From: an uncultured Corynebacterium sp.
GTDB lineage: Bacteria; Actinomycetota; Actinomycetes; Mycobacteriales; Mycobacteriaceae
Assembly: GCF_946221105.1 (NCBI RefSeq)
Contig: NZ_CAMICL010000011.1
Coordinates: 1-47,993 of the forward strand
Direction: 5' to 3'
DNA length: 47,993 bases
Positions 1 through 9,623 of this stretch are shown here, piece after piece. The position numbers and the translations under genes were made by a program. The first letter of the stretch is position 1; each line of letters opens with the position of its first letter. The notes beneath the pieces are model-generated. The model made no database searches and was not told where the DNA came from. It saw only the letters and a program-made list of their open reading frames with translations.

Positions 1-680
1 GGTTTTCCCGCTCCAAGGCGGGCATGCGCACCATGATCCTGACCTACAACGAGCGCGACCTGGCCGATCTTGAGCACCTACTGCGCAAACTCATCGACGC
101 AGACGACCCCGCCGCCGCCCAAATGGCCCACACCCTCATCGGGATCCTGCGCGACGGCAAAGGAGTACCGAAGGCGAATTTCCGGCCGATCATCCTGGTG
201 CCGATCGCCGACTGGGCCCGCATCCAATCCGGCCACGCAGACGAGGTCACGTTGATCTGCACCGACGGCACCACCATGACAGGGGCCGAATACATGGAGC
301 ACGAATTCGGCGACATACTCGAAGTTGCCGCGTTCCACCCGCAGGAAGGACCCGTCAACCTGTACTACGGTAAGCGCTGCGCCAACCCCAAGCAGAAGGT
401 CATGTCGAAGCTGCTCTGCCCGGCCTGCGCGTTTCCCGACTGCAAACACTCCGCCGAGACCACCCAAACGCACCACATCAACGCGTGGCGCTACGGCGGA
501 ATGACCAACATGGACAACCTCGCCGAGCTGTGTCCGTTCCACAACGGGGTCAACGCCGACAACAGGCAAGGCCCGTTCGGCTACATCGACAACCCGAACG
601 CGAGAATCCACTGGGTCGCACCCAACGGGGTCAGGGTCCCGATGACCACCCCAGGCGCGATGGAGCTGCTCTTCGACTAA
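1..680 (+). CDS. HNH endonuclease-like protein, C-terminal part (5' truncated by window edge)
   Basis: The reading frame is open from base 3, so the gene begins left of the window; ATG codons at 24 and 33 are probably internal. The visible ~226 residues end with an HNH/zinc-type nuclease core: Cys pairs in CPACAFPDC, the His pair of THHINAW about 25 residues later, then NLAELCPFHN with the last metal-binding Cys/His. This is the usual C-terminal layout of the large actinobacterial DUF222/13E12-type HNH proteins, where it follows a helical domain. Substrate and role are unknown for most of this family (self-mobility, DNA nicking and phage links have been proposed). All expected HNH residues are present, so nothing suggests decay. 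TAA stop at 678-680. Confidence 0.8.
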   Translation, partial: FSRSKAGMRTMILTYNERDLADLEHLLRKLIDADDPAAAQMAHTLIGILRDGKGVPKANFRPIILVPIADWARIQSGHADEVTLICTDGTTMTGAEYMEHEFGDILEVAAFHPQEGPVNLYYGKRCANPKQKVMSKLLCPACAFPDCKHSAETTQTHHINAWRYGGMTNMDNLAELCPFHNGVNADNRQGPFGYIDNPNARIHWVAPNGVRVPMTTPGAMELLFD

Positions 681-693
681 CCCCCACACACCG

Positions 694-715
694 AAAACCC
701 GCCCCACCGGGCGGG
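694..715 (-). terminator. Rho-independent terminator of pdxY
   Basis: Read on the minus strand, a 6-bp GC stem (CCCGCC / GGCGGG, 6-nt loop, 698-715) is followed at once by TTTT (694-697). It lies 24 nt past the pdxY stop and 14 nt past the convergent HNH stop. The plus-strand side lacks a T tract, so it should mainly stop minus-strand transcription. Confidence 0.7.
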
Positions 716-738
716 CCCATCGGCATGCCTGAAAACGG

Positions 739-1590
739 TTAGAGGGCCTCGACCTCGAATTGGAGCTGCGGGTTGGCGTAGTAGTCCTGCGCCTCGACGA
801 GCTTGAGCTCCTGCGAGTCGGCCTCGAGGGTGACGCGCAGCAGGTCGTACACAGACGACGCCGTCTTGGCCAAAGCGTCCTTCGCGTCGCGGCCGCGGAG
901 GTAGTGGCCGGTGAACAGCGCGGCGGTGACGTCGCCGGAGCCGTTGCGCTTGAACGGCAGACGCGGGGTGCGCACGATCCACTTGCCGTTATCGTCGACG
1001 GCGATCATCTCCACCGCGTCCTCGGGCGTTTCCGGGCGCTTAACCGACGTGACCAGCACGGTGGACGGGCCCATCTCGCGGGCGGCGTCCACGGCGGCGA
1101 GGGTGGAATCCAGGTCGGTGACGTCACGCTCGGTCAGATACCCCAGCTCGAACTGGTTCGGGGTGATGATGTCCGCCGCCGGCACGATCGTCGAGCGGAA
1201 CAACGGCGGGATTGTGTCGGCGACGAAGCAGCCGGAGGTCGCCGAGCCCATCACCGGGTCGCAGGTGTAGATGGCGTCGGGGTTCTCCGCCTTGATGTCG
1301 CGCACGGTGCCGACGATCACGTCGGCGATTTCGGGGGATGCCTGGTAGCCGGTGAGGATGCCGTCGATAAGCGGGAATGCGTCGCGGTCCTTGACACCTT
1401 CGAGCACCGCAGCGACGTCGTCGGCAGGAATGATTGGCCCGCCCCACGCACCGTAACCGGTGTGGTTGGAGTAGTTCACCGTGTACACCGGCCACACCTC
1501 GTGGCCGATGCGCTGCAAAGGAAAGACCGCTGCCGAGTTGCCGACATGGCCATACGCGACAGCGGACTGGATGGAGAGAATGTTGCTCAT
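739..1590 (-). CDS. pdxY: Pyridoxal kinase PdxY
   Basis: This is an ATP-dependent kinase of the ribokinase fold that phosphorylates pyridoxal to pyridoxal 5'-phosphate in the salvage pathway. The 283 residues match the family length of about 285 and begin with the hallmark LSIQSAVAYGHVGNSAAVFP, followed by NYSNHTGYG, the TCDPVMG strand and NGSGDVTAALF. The last is the GxGD anion-hole motif with the catalytic Asp near the C-terminus. ATG at 1590 lies 9 nt after the TAA of the upstream dehydrogenase, and a GGAG in the end of that gene may serve as RBS, so the two are probably co-transcribed. No pyridoxal kinase is known to be needed by a butanediol dehydrogenase, so the pairing may be incidental. 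A terminator follows at 694-715. Confidence 0.93.
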   Translation of the reverse strand: MSNILSIQSAVAYGHVGNSAAVFPLQRIGHEVWPVYTVNYSNHTGYGAWGGPIIPADDVAAVLEGVKDRDAFPLIDGILTGYQASPEIADVIVGTVRDIKAENPDAIYTCDPVMGSATSGCFVADTIPPLFRSTIVPAADIITPNQFELGYLTERDVTDLDSTLAAVDAAREMGPSTVLVTSVKRPETPEDAVEMIAVDDNGKWIVRTPRLPFKRNGSGDVTAALFTGHYLRGRDAKDALAKTASSVYDLLRVTLEADSQELKLVEAQDYYANPQLQFEVEAL

Positions 1591-1599
1591 ACGAGCATT

Positions 1600-2664
1600 T
1601 TAGAGCTCCGGCGACACCAGGATCTTCACGGCGGTCTCGTTGCGGTTGATCAGGGTGTCGAAGCCCTCGTCGACGACGCCGTCGAAGCCGATCTTGCCGG
1701 TGATGAACGGCTTGAGGTCGACCTTGCCCTCCTCGACGAGCTTGATGGTCTGCTCGTGGTCGTGGGCGTAGCCGATGATGCCGCGGATGGTCAGCTCCTT
1801 CATCACCACGGCGTGGATGTCCAGCTCGGCCTTCTTGGACCAGATGGACTCCACAACCAGGGTGCCCTTGAGCTTCAGGCAATCGACGAGCTGGTCAAGC
1901 ACGACGTTGACGGAGGTTGCCTCGAAGGCTGCGTCGACGCCCTTGCCGTCGGTGATCTTCTGGATTTCTTCTTTCAGGTCCTGCTTGGACGGGTCGATGG
2001 CGTGGTCGGCGACACCGGCGTCGAGGGCCTTCTGTCGGCGCAGCTCGGACAGCTCGGAGACGATCACAGTGCAGCCGTATGCCTTAGCGACGGCAGCCGT
2101 GAGCACGCCGATCGGGCCCGCGCCGCCGATGAGGACCACGTCGCCCTCGCCGGCCTCGGAGGCGACGAATGCGTGGTGGCCGACGGACAGCGGCTCGATG
2201 AGCGCGGCCTCGTCCAGCGGCACGTCGTTGCTGATCGGGTGGACCCAGCGGCGCTGCACCGCGACCTTCTCGGACAGGCCGCCGCCACCGCCGGCAAGGC
2301 CGATGAAGTTCACGTCCGGGTGGAGGTTGTACGGGCCCGGCTCCTTCGGGTCGACATCGTCGGGAAGCACGTACGGCTCGACGACGACATGCTGGCCGAC
2401 CTCAAGATCGTCCACGCCCTCACCCAGCGCTGCGACGACGCCGGAGAACTCGTGGCCGAGCGTGACCGGCGGCTCCTCGCCGGTGATCGGGTGCGGGTGG
2501 CCCGGCTTCGGGCAGAAGATCGGGCCTTCCAGGTACTCGTGGAGGTCGGTGCCACAGATGCCGCACCAGGCGACGTCGATGAGCACCTCGCCCTTGCCTG
2601 CCTCCGGTGCGTCGATGTCCTCGACGCGGATGTCCTTCTGGCCGTAGTAACGTACAGCGCGCAT
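1600..2664 (-). CDS. bdhA: Zinc-dependent 2,3-butanediol dehydrogenase (MDR family)
   Basis: The 354-residue medium-chain dehydrogenase probably interconverts acetoin and 2,3-butanediol with NAD(H). It carries the catalytic zinc ligands Cys37 (in CGICGTDLHEY) and His71-Glu72 (LGHEFSG), plus Glu157 in ALIEPLSVG. The Rossmann motif GGAGPIG is at about 180-186. The segment GPIFCPKPGHPHPITGEE between Cys37 and GHE, and NFIGLAGGGGG, are what I recall from Bacillus BdhA-type enzymes rather than alcohol or sorbitol dehydrogenases. The four-Cys structural zinc lobe is absent, as in that group. ATG at 2664 is preceded by AGAGGAG (2671-2677). L-threonine dehydrogenase or sorbitol dehydrogenase activity is a less likely alternative. 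Confidence 0.85.
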   Translation of the reverse strand: MRAVRYYGQKDIRVEDIDAPEAGKGEVLIDVAWCGICGTDLHEYLEGPIFCPKPGHPHPITGEEPPVTLGHEFSGVVAALGEGVDDLEVGQHVVVEPYVLPDDVDPKEPGPYNLHPDVNFIGLAGGGGGLSEKVAVQRRWVHPISNDVPLDEAALIEPLSVGHHAFVASEAGEGDVVLIGGAGPIGVLTAAVAKAYGCTVIVSELSELRRQKALDAGVADHAIDPSKQDLKEEIQKITDGKGVDAAFEATSVNVVLDQLVDCLKLKGTLVVESIWSKKAELDIHAVVMKELTIRGIIGYAHDHEQTIKLVEEGKVDLKPFITGKIGFDGVVDEGFDTLINRNETAVKILVSPEL

Positions 2665-2670
2665 GTGAAG

Positions 2671-2709
2671 CTCCTCTCGGTGAAAAACCTGCTTACGCGT
2701 ACTATTCTA
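2671..2709 (-). promoter_or_regulatory. RBS and possible -10 of the bdhA-pdxY unit
   Basis: On the minus strand AGAGGAG (2671-2677) lies 6 nt before the bdhA ATG. A TAGAAT -10-like box sits at 2704-2709. No convincing -35 was found. The 58-bp gap to the CBS protein gene and its own RBS suggest a separate transcript, though read-through from the upstream operon is possible. Confidence 0.4.
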
Positions 2710-2722
2710 CCGAAAAGTAAGA

Positions 2723-4039
2723 CTAATCGCCGGGCAGCGGCTCCACCGGTTCGGCGACGGACACCAGCACGGTGCGGGTCTTCACCCGGCCGCGGCGGTC
2801 GCGGCCGCCCTCGGCGGTGTAGCGCACCCCGTCGCGCAAAATCGACGCGCCCGGCAGCGGCACGCGCCCCAGCTCGTACGACAACAGCCCCGCCACCGTG
2901 TCGACGTTGTCGGTGACGTCATCGGGGTACTCCAGCTCGTAGTCCAGGTTGTCGGCGAGATAGTCCACCAGGTCGTCCAGCGGCAGCCGCGCCTGGACGC
3001 GGAACACGCGCGGCTCCACCTCGGCAACCGGGGCTTCCTCGTCCTCGTCGTACTCGTCGGTGATCTCGCCGACGATCTCTTCCAGCAGGTCCTCCATGGT
3101 GAGAAGGCCGGCGACGGTGCCGTATTCGTCGATAAGCATCGCGATGTGCGTGTTCGACTGCTGCATCTCTTTCAGCAGCACGTCCAGCGGCTTCGAGTCC
3201 GGGATGAACAGCGGCTCGCGCATGAACTCCGTGATCGGCGTGGCGGGGTCGAGCGGGGTGCCGCGGTCGTCGAACATGTCCTTCAGGTACGCGATGCCGA
3301 CGATCTCGTCGACGCTCTCCCCGATCACCGGCACGCGCGAATGCCCAGAGCGCACCATCAGCGCGGTGGCTTGGCGCGCGGTTTTCTCGCCCTCGATCCA
3401 CACCATCTCGGGCCGCGGCACCATGACCTGGCGCGCGTAGCTGGACGCGAGGTCGAAGATGTTCTGGATCATGCGGCCCTCGGTGGTTTCCACCACGCCC
3501 TTTTCCTGCGCGACCTCGACCATCTCGCGCAGTTCGATCTCGGTGGCGTAGGGGCCGTCGCGGAAGTCCTCGCCGGGGTGGAACAGGTTGCCCACCCAGA
3601 TCAACAGCTTTGCGACGGGCCCGAGCACCACCTGGAACGCCCCCAGCCCTTGGGCCGCCTTGAGTGAAATGGTGTAGGGGTTGCGCTTGCCCGCGGTGCG
3701 CGCGAAGACTCCGACGATGGAAAATTGCAGCAGCGTGACGACGATCACCGCCACCGCAATCGCCCACCCGTCGGAGTCCAACAGATCCATCGCGAGCATC
3801 GCCGCGGTGACGGACGCGAGAACATCCAGGACGGTCTTGACCAGCACGAGCGTGTTGACGTGGTTCGCGCGGTGGTCCACCACCCGCAGCAGCGCCGCCG
3901 CGCCCGGGGTGTCGTCTTTGACCATGCCCTCGACGCGGGCGCGCGAGATCGGGGCGAGCGCGGACTCGATGGAGCCGAGCAGGCCGGACAGAAGCAGCGC
4001 GGCGACAGTGACGGCCGCGTAGACGAAGGTGAGCGTCAC
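2723..4039 (-). CDS. HlyC/CorC-type membrane protein with CNNM (DUF21) and CBS domains
   Basis: The 438 residues hold three blocks. An N-terminal CNNM/DUF21 membrane part (about 1-150) has several hydrophobic segments. A pair of CBS domains (about 200-330) contains SGHSRVPVIGES and DEYGTVAGLLTMEDLLEEIVG. A C-terminal CorC_HlyC domain (about 345-430) resembles those of Mg2+/Co2+ efflux or homeostasis proteins. Older annotations call these hemolysins, but a role in divalent cation export or membrane stress is better supported for the family. The start is GTG at 4039 inside GTGA (4036-4039), overlapping the ybeY stop, so translation is probably coupled. It is the last gene of the minus-strand operon. 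In many actinobacteria era follows; here it does not. Confidence 0.88.
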   Translation of the reverse strand: MTLTFVYAAVTVAALLLSGLLGSIESALAPISRARVEGMVKDDTPGAAALLRVVDHRANHVNTLVLVKTVLDVLASVTAAMLAMDLLDSDGWAIAVAVIVVTLLQFSIVGVFARTAGKRNPYTISLKAAQGLGAFQVVLGPVAKLLIWVGNLFHPGEDFRDGPYATEIELREMVEVAQEKGVVETTEGRMIQNIFDLASSYARQVMVPRPEMVWIEGEKTARQATALMVRSGHSRVPVIGESVDEIVGIAYLKDMFDDRGTPLDPATPITEFMREPLFIPDSKPLDVLLKEMQQSNTHIAMLIDEYGTVAGLLTMEDLLEEIVGEITDEYDEDEEAPVAEVEPRVFRVQARLPLDDLVDYLADNLDYELEYPDDVTDNVDTVAGLLSYELGRVPLPGASILRDGVRYTAEGGRDRRGRVKTRTVLVSVAEPVEPLPGD

Positions 4040-4598
4040 TCGGTGCCCTTCATCAGCTTGTCCAGCTCGTCGCGGTCGGCTGCCGACGGGAAGGCGTGCG
4101 CGCCGGTCGGCTTCGGCTGGTATTCCACGCCGCGGCGGGCGAGGTCGTCGTACCAGTCCGCCAGGATCTCGTTTTGCAGGGCGAACATCTCGCGCTCGTC
4201 TTTCGGCTCGATGTGGTCGTAGCCGAGCAGGTGCAGCACGCCGTGGACGGTGAGCAGCGCCATCTCATGCGCCAGGTCGTGGCCGGCCATTTCGGCCTGC
4301 TTGCGGTCGTAGGCCGGGCACAGGATGATGTCGCCGAGCATCGCCGGGCCCGGCGTGTCCGCGTCGGGGCGGCCGCCGCCGGGGGTGAGCTCGTCCATGG
4401 GAAAGCTCATCACGTCCGTCGGGCCCTCCAGGTCCATCCAGCGCACGTGCAGGTCGGCCATCGTGGCTTCGTCGACGAGCGTGATGGTGGCCTCGGCGTC
4501 GGGGTGGACGTCCATGGAGCGCATGGCGAACGACGCGACGTCGATAAGCATTTGCTCATTGACCTCCGCCTCGCCCGACTCATTCAAGACTTCAATGC

Positions 4599-4602
<4 letters not shown>
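4036..4602 (-). CDS. ybeY: Endoribonuclease YbeY (16S rRNA 3'-end maturation)
   Basis: This is a zinc metallo-endoribonuclease acting in 16S rRNA maturation and ribosome quality control. The signature HGVLHLLGYDH is present with zinc ligands His120, His124 and His130. The upstream GPTDVMSFPMDE segment, which lines the RNA groove, is also conserved. At 188 residues it is slightly longer than E. coli YbeY, with a C-terminal extension of about 35 residues. The start is GTG at 4602 in a GTGA overlap with the phoH stop, and its own TGA overlaps the next gene in the same way, so phoH, ybeY and the CBS gene form a translationally coupled trio. Confidence 0.95.
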
Positions 4603-5621
<1,019 letters not shown>

Positions 5622-5632
5622 GGGGGCCAACC

Positions 5633-6331
5633 CTACCAGCGGGAGGTCAACGCCCCGATGGCGCAAAGCCCCGCAAACGCCGCCGAGGCGGTGCGCAGCA
5701 CCTCGGGCCCGAGCTTCACCGGGCGCGCGCCGAGGATCTCCAGTTCGTCGTCGCCGATGCCGCCTTCGGGTCCGACGATCAGCCACACGTCCTCGCCGAA
5801 TTCGACGTCGCGGATCGAGTCGGTGGCGTCTTCGTGCAGCACCAGAGCGTGGCGCTCGTGCAGCAGCTCGGCCAGCTGGTTCGTCGTCACCGGGTCGCGC
5901 ACCTCCGGCACCCACGCCCGGCGCGCCTGCTTCGCGCTGGCCAAAGCCTGCGCGCGCCACTTCTCCACCTGCTTGGCCTGCTTGTTCGCCGGCCACCGCG
6001 CGATGGTGCGGTGCGAAATCCACGGCACGATCCGGTCGGCCCCAGCCTGCACAGCCAGGTCCACGGCCAGCTCCGCGCGCTCGCCTTTGGGCACCGCCTG
6101 CACCACCGTCACGCGCGGCGTGGGTTGCGGCACGAACTGCTGCTTTTCGACGACTCCGTCAACCCGACCAGGCCCCACCGACGTGACGCAGGTGACGGCG
6201 GTGGTCCCTTGGCCGTCGATAAGCATGATGTGCTCGCCGGGTGCAATGCGCTTGACGTGGGCGTGCTTGGCCTCTTTACCAGTGAGTACCCCGGCGGCCG
6301 GGTCCTCGGTGAGGAAATACGGCAGGCTCAT
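5633..6331 (-). CDS. rsmE: 16S rRNA (uracil-1498-N3)-methyltransferase RsmE
   Basis: This is an SPOUT-class SAM-dependent methyltransferase modifying U1498 in the decoding centre of 16S rRNA. The 232 residues carry the knot motifs WLIVGPEGGIGDDEL (GPEGG 187-191) and LGPEVLRTASA (207-217), and an N-terminal PUA-like part (LPYFLTED...KHAHVKR). ATG 6331 overlaps the dnaJ stop as ATGA (6328-6331), so it is translationally coupled to the chaperone gene, the usual order in actinobacteria. Confidence 0.95.
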   Translation of the reverse strand: MSLPYFLTEDPAAGVLTGKEAKHAHVKRIAPGEHIMLIDGQGTTAVTCVTSVGPGRVDGVVEKQQFVPQPTPRVTVVQAVPKGERAELAVDLAVQAGADRIVPWISHRTIARWPANKQAKQVEKWRAQALASAKQARRAWVPEVRDPVTTNQLAELLHERHALVLHEDATDSIRDVEFGEDVWLIVGPEGGIGDDELEILGARPVKLGPEVLRTASAAFAGLCAIGALTSRW

Positions 6332-7461
6332 CGGCGGAAGCGGTCACGCATGCGGGAGAAGAAGCCCTCGCCGTGCTCGTCGGACTCGACGTGGACCTCC
6401 GGGTTGTCCGGGTGGCCGTCGCGGAGGTCCTGCAGGGCGGCGCGCTCGTCGTTGGTCAAGGCGGTGGGCACGGTGACCTGCACGTGGGCGATCATGTCGC
6501 CGGCGCCCTCGGCACGCAGCCGCGGCATGCCCTCGCCCTGCAGGTGGATGGTGTCGCCGGGCTGGGTGCCGCCGGGGACCTCGATTGTGGTCTGCCCGCC
6601 GGCGAGGTTGTCCACGGTCAGCTCGGTGCCGAGAGCGGCGTCGTACATCGGCACGGTCAGGCGCACGTGCAGGTCGTTGTTCTCGCGCACGAACACCGGG
6701 TGTGGCTTGACCTGCACCTCCACGTAGAGGTCGCCGGCGGGGCCGCCGCCGTGGCCGACCTCGCCCTGGTCCGCCATGCGGATGCGCATGCCCGAGTTGA
6801 TGCCGGCGGGGATGTTCACGGTCAGATCGCGGGTGGCGCGCACGCGGCCGTCGCCGGCGCACTGGGTGCACGGGTCCTTGATCACTTCGCCGTAGCCGTG
6901 GCAGGTGGGGCACTCGCGGGTGGTCATGACGTTGCCCAGGAACGACTGCTGCATCTCCTGGACCTGGCCGGCGCCGCCGCAGGTGCCGCAGGGCACCGGC
7001 TTCTCCTCGGTCTTGGACCCGGTGCCGTGGCACTTTTCGCACAGCACGGCGGTGTCGACGGTGACGTCCTTCTTCGTGCCGGCGAACGCCTCCTCCAGGG
7101 TGATGGCGGTGCGCAGCAGCGCGTCGTTGCCCGGCTGCACGCGCGAGCGGGGCTGGCGGGCACCGCCGCCGCCGAAGAACGCCTCGAAGATGTCGCCGAG
7201 TCCCCCGCCGCCGAAACCGGCCGCGCCACCCATGCCGCCGCCGGCCTCCATCGGGTCGCCGCCGCGGTCCACAATCGCGCGCTTCTGCGGATCCAGCAGC
7301 ACCTCCTGCGCCGCCGCGATCTCCGCGAACTTCTCGGCCGCCTCCTCGGACGGATTGACGTCCGGGTGGTACTTGCGCGCCAGCTTGCGGTACGCCTTCT
7401 TAATCTCCTGCTCGGTGGCTTCCTGGTCCACGCCGAGGATGCCGTAGTAATCGCGAGCCAT
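6328..7461 (-). CDS. dnaJ: Molecular chaperone DnaJ (second actinobacterial paralogue type, hrcA-linked)
   Basis: This is the Hsp40 co-chaperone that stimulates DnaK ATPase and binds unfolded protein. In 377 residues it has a J domain (1-68, HPD at 32-34), a Gly/Phe-rich linker (72-105), four CxxCxGxG zinc motifs (Cys141/144, 158/161, 184/187, 198/201) and C-terminal substrate-binding domains. A longer frame reaches 7518, but MARDYYGILGV at 7461 is the conserved N-terminus and has AAGGGAAG just upstream. It sits 10 nt after hrcA, as the hrcA-linked DnaJ2 does in corynebacteria; the dnaK-linked copy would be elsewhere. Confidence 0.95.
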   Translation of the reverse strand: MARDYYGILGVDQEATEQEIKKAYRKLARKYHPDVNPSEEAAEKFAEIAAAQEVLLDPQKRAIVDRGGDPMEAGGGMGGAAGFGGGGLGDIFEAFFGGGGARQPRSRVQPGNDALLRTAITLEEAFAGTKKDVTVDTAVLCEKCHGTGSKTEEKPVPCGTCGGAGQVQEMQQSFLGNVMTTRECPTCHGYGEVIKDPCTQCAGDGRVRATRDLTVNIPAGINSGMRIRMADQGEVGHGGGPAGDLYVEVQVKPHPVFVRENNDLHVRLTVPMYDAALGTELTVDNLAGGQTTIEVPGGTQPGDTIHLQGEGMPRLRAEGAGDMIAHVQVTVPTALTNDERAALQDLRDGHPDNPEVHVESDEHGEGFFSRMRDRFRR

Positions 7462-7471
7462 ATCTTCCCTT

Positions 7472-8485
7472 CTATTCGCCCCGCAAGATGCGGCTGATGT
7501 AGCGGGCCACGGTGGCAACCTTTTGCATGGTACCGGGGTAGTCCATGTGGGTCGGACCCACTACCCCGAGGCCGCCGAGTGCCTCGTCGCCCGAGCCGTA
7601 CGCTGTTGTAACAATCGAGGCGTGCGAAAATTCCTCGTCCTCGTTTTCGCGCCCGATGCGCACGCTCACCCGCTCGAGCTCCTGCGCGCCGGCCAGCAGC
7701 TTTAGCACCACCACCTGCTGCTCAAGCGCGTCAATCACGCCCTGCAAGCCTCCCGACGGCACGACCAAGTTCGACGAGCCCGCAATAATTAGCCGGTCCG
7801 GTGCGGCGTCGACAAGCGTGGTGATCAGCACTTCTGCGGCGCGTGAGGTGGGGTCGGCGAGGTGGGGCGGAGCTTTCGTCGATAGGCGAGAAAGCGCTTC
7901 GGAGGCGTCGCGCATGGTTTGGCCCACCAGGGCCTCGTTGAGCAGGTCGCGCAACAGCCGCACCCCCTCCGGCCCGATCGGCGCTGAAAGCTCCACGTTG
8001 CGCTGGTCCACGCGCCCGGCGTCCGTGATCAGCACGAGCAAAAGCCGCGTCGGGGTCAGCTCCACCACCTCGCAGTGCTTCACCCGCGAGACGGTCAGCG
8101 TGGGCAGCTGCACCACCGCCGCCTGGTTGGTCAGCTGCGCGAGCAGCTGCACGGAGCGGCGCAGCACGTCCTCCATATCCACGCCGTTTTCCAAAAAGTC
8201 CAAAATGGCGTGGCGCTCGGCGGCGCTCAACGGCTTGACGTCGTGCAGCGCGTCCACGAACGCGCGGTAGCCGGCCTCGGTAGGGATGCGGCCCGACGAG
8301 GCGTGGGTCTGCGAGATGTAGCCCTGCTGCTCCAGCACCGCCATGTCGTTGCGGATCGTCGCCGAAGACACCCCCATCTTGTGCCGCTCCACCAGCGACT
8401 TCGACCCCACCGGCTCCTGGCTTGCAATGTAGTCCGCCACGATCGCGCGCAGCACCGCCTGGCGCCGCTGGTCCGCAGTACCCAT
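7472..8485 (-). CDS. hrcA: Heat-inducible transcription repressor HrcA
   Basis: HrcA represses groESL-type heat-shock genes through CIRCE operators with help from GroEL. The 337-residue protein has an N-terminal winged helix (VLRAIVADYIASQEPVGSK, VSSATIRNDMAVLEQQGYI, HASSGRIPTEAGYR) and a GAF-like C-terminal part. ATG 8485 has a perfect AAGGAGG (8491-8497), which also contains the hemW stop. No CIRCE inverted repeat was found near this operon, so its targets lie outside the window. Part of the coding sequence (7862-7904) is a dispersed repeat shared with the gene at 17978. Confidence 0.95.
   Translation of the reverse strand: MGTADQRRQAVLRAIVADYIASQEPVGSKSLVERHKMGVSSATIRNDMAVLEQQGYISQTHASSGRIPTEAGYRAFVDALHDVKPLSAAERHAILDFLENGVDMEDVLRRSVQLLAQLTNQAAVVQLPTLTVSRVKHCEVVELTPTRLLLVLITDAGRVDQRNVELSAPIGPEGVRLLRDLLNEALVGQTMRDASEALSRLSTKAPPHLADPTSRAAEVLITTLVDAAPDRLIIAGSSNLVVPSGGLQGVIDALEQQVVVLKLLAGAQELERVSVRIGRENEDEEFSHASIVTTAYGSGDEALGGLGVVGPTHMDYPGTMQKVATVARYISRILRGE
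7862..7904. repeat. Dispersed ~40-bp repeat, copy A (inside hrcA)
   Basis: GGTGGGGCGGAGCT, then 3 nt, then GTCGATAGGC, then AAAG..CTTCGGA. It aligns with 18607-18646: 24 of the first 27 bases are identical, and the remainder matches after a 3-nt gap. It contains one copy of the 11-mer CGTCGATANGC. The two copies are read in different orientations relative to their host genes. Confidence 0.7.
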
Positions 8486-8494
8486 TACGCCTCC

Positions 8495-9613
8495 TTACTC
8501 GGCTGCCAGGATATCGGTGATGATGCCGTCTGCAAGCAGCCGGCCCTTGTCGGTCAGCCGCAGCCTGTCGGTTTGCTCGAGCAACCCCGCGCGCACATGC
8601 CTATCGACGACCTCCCGTGCCCCCGCCCCGACCCACCCCGACGGGATCCCTTCTTTCAGCCGCAGGCCGAGCATAACTGCCTCGGTGTGGGCCTCTGTTT
8701 CCGTGATGGGTTCGGTGTCCTGGATGGGCAGCGCGCCGTCGGCAAGCAATTGCGCGTATGTTTCTGGACGTTTGACGTTGAAGAAACGCTCGGCGGCGAT
8801 AAAGCTGTGCGCGCCCGGGCCTGCGCCCCACCACTGCTGGTTGCGCCAGTAGATGAGGTTGTGGCGGCACTCGCCTCCCGGCTTGGCCCAGTTGGAGACC
8901 TCGTACCAGTGGTAGCCGTGGGCGGCGAGGGTGTCGGCGATGATCTCGTAGCGGTCGGCGTAGACGTCCTCCTTTGGTGCGGGCAGCTCGCCGCGGCGGA
9001 TCTTGCGGGCCATGGCGGTGCCGTCCTCGACGATGAGCGAGTAGGCGCTGACGTGGTCGACGTCCGTGGCCAGGATGGCGTCGAGGGTGCGGCGGACGTC
9101 GTCGTCGGTTTCGGTGGGCGTGCCGTAGATCATGTCCAGGTTCACATGCTGGAACCCGGCGGCGCGGGCCTCGCGGGCGGCGGCGACGGCGCGGCCCGGG
9201 GTGTGCTGGCGGTCCAGCACCTTCAGCACCGGCGTGGAGGCGGACTGCATGCCGAGCGAGACGCGGGTGAACCCGGCGTCCAGCAGGCCGGCGAAGTAGT
9301 CGGGGCTGGTGGATTCCGGGTTGGACTCGGTGGTCACCTCCGCGCCGGGGGTCAGGCCGAACGTGTTGCGGACGGCGGTGAGGATGCGCCCGAGGCCGTC
9401 TGCGCCGAGCAGCGACGGGGTGCCGCCGCCGATGAACACGGTGTCGGCTTGGGGCAGGCCGCGGGCGGCGGCGAGCTCGAGTTCTTTCTCGAGGGCGTCC
9501 AAGTATTGGGCGTGGGAGGAATCCACCTCGGTGGGTGTGTAGGTGTTGAAGTCGCAGTACCCGCAGCGCGTGGCGCAAAACGGGACGTGGACGTAAACGC
9601 CGAAAGAATCCAT
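8495..9613 (-). CDS. hemW: HemW, radical SAM heme chaperone (formerly HemN-like)
   Basis: The protein belongs to the HemN-like radical SAM family whose bacterial members of this type insert heme rather than oxidise coproporphyrinogen. The cluster motif is CATRCGYC (Cys13, 17, 20, with no extra Cys directly after, the HemW pattern), followed by FIGGGTPSLL, VTTESNPES and VNLDMIYGTP. At 372 residues it matches HemW and is shorter than true HemN. I take ATG 9613 (MDSFGVYVHVPF); the longer frame to 9676 runs into the upstream gene. It starts 10 nt after the preceding stop and ends inside the hrcA RBS. Confidence 0.92.
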   Translation of the reverse strand: MDSFGVYVHVPFCATRCGYCDFNTYTPTEVDSSHAQYLDALEKELELAAARGLPQADTVFIGGGTPSLLGADGLGRILTAVRNTFGLTPGAEVTTESNPESTSPDYFAGLLDAGFTRVSLGMQSASTPVLKVLDRQHTPGRAVAAAREARAAGFQHVNLDMIYGTPTETDDDVRRTLDAILATDVDHVSAYSLIVEDGTAMARKIRRGELPAPKEDVYADRYEIIADTLAAHGYHWYEVSNWAKPGGECRHNLIYWRNQQWWGAGPGAHSFIAAERFFNVKRPETYAQLLADGALPIQDTEPITETEAHTEAVMLGLRLKEGIPSGWVGAGAREVVDRHVRAGLLEQTDRLRLTDKGRLLADGIITDILAAE

Positions 9614-9623
9614 GGCCCTAAGG

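Noticed and set aside
760..2916. A 718-codon plus-strand frame across pdxY and bdhA
   Set aside because: No family similarity and shadow-like composition. Both minus-strand genes there are full-length, recognised enzymes.
5622..6023. N-terminal extension of PhoH by about 134 residues
   Set aside because: It overlaps rsmE, has an Arg/Ala/Gly-rich frame-shadow composition, and PhoH homology begins near ATG 5621.
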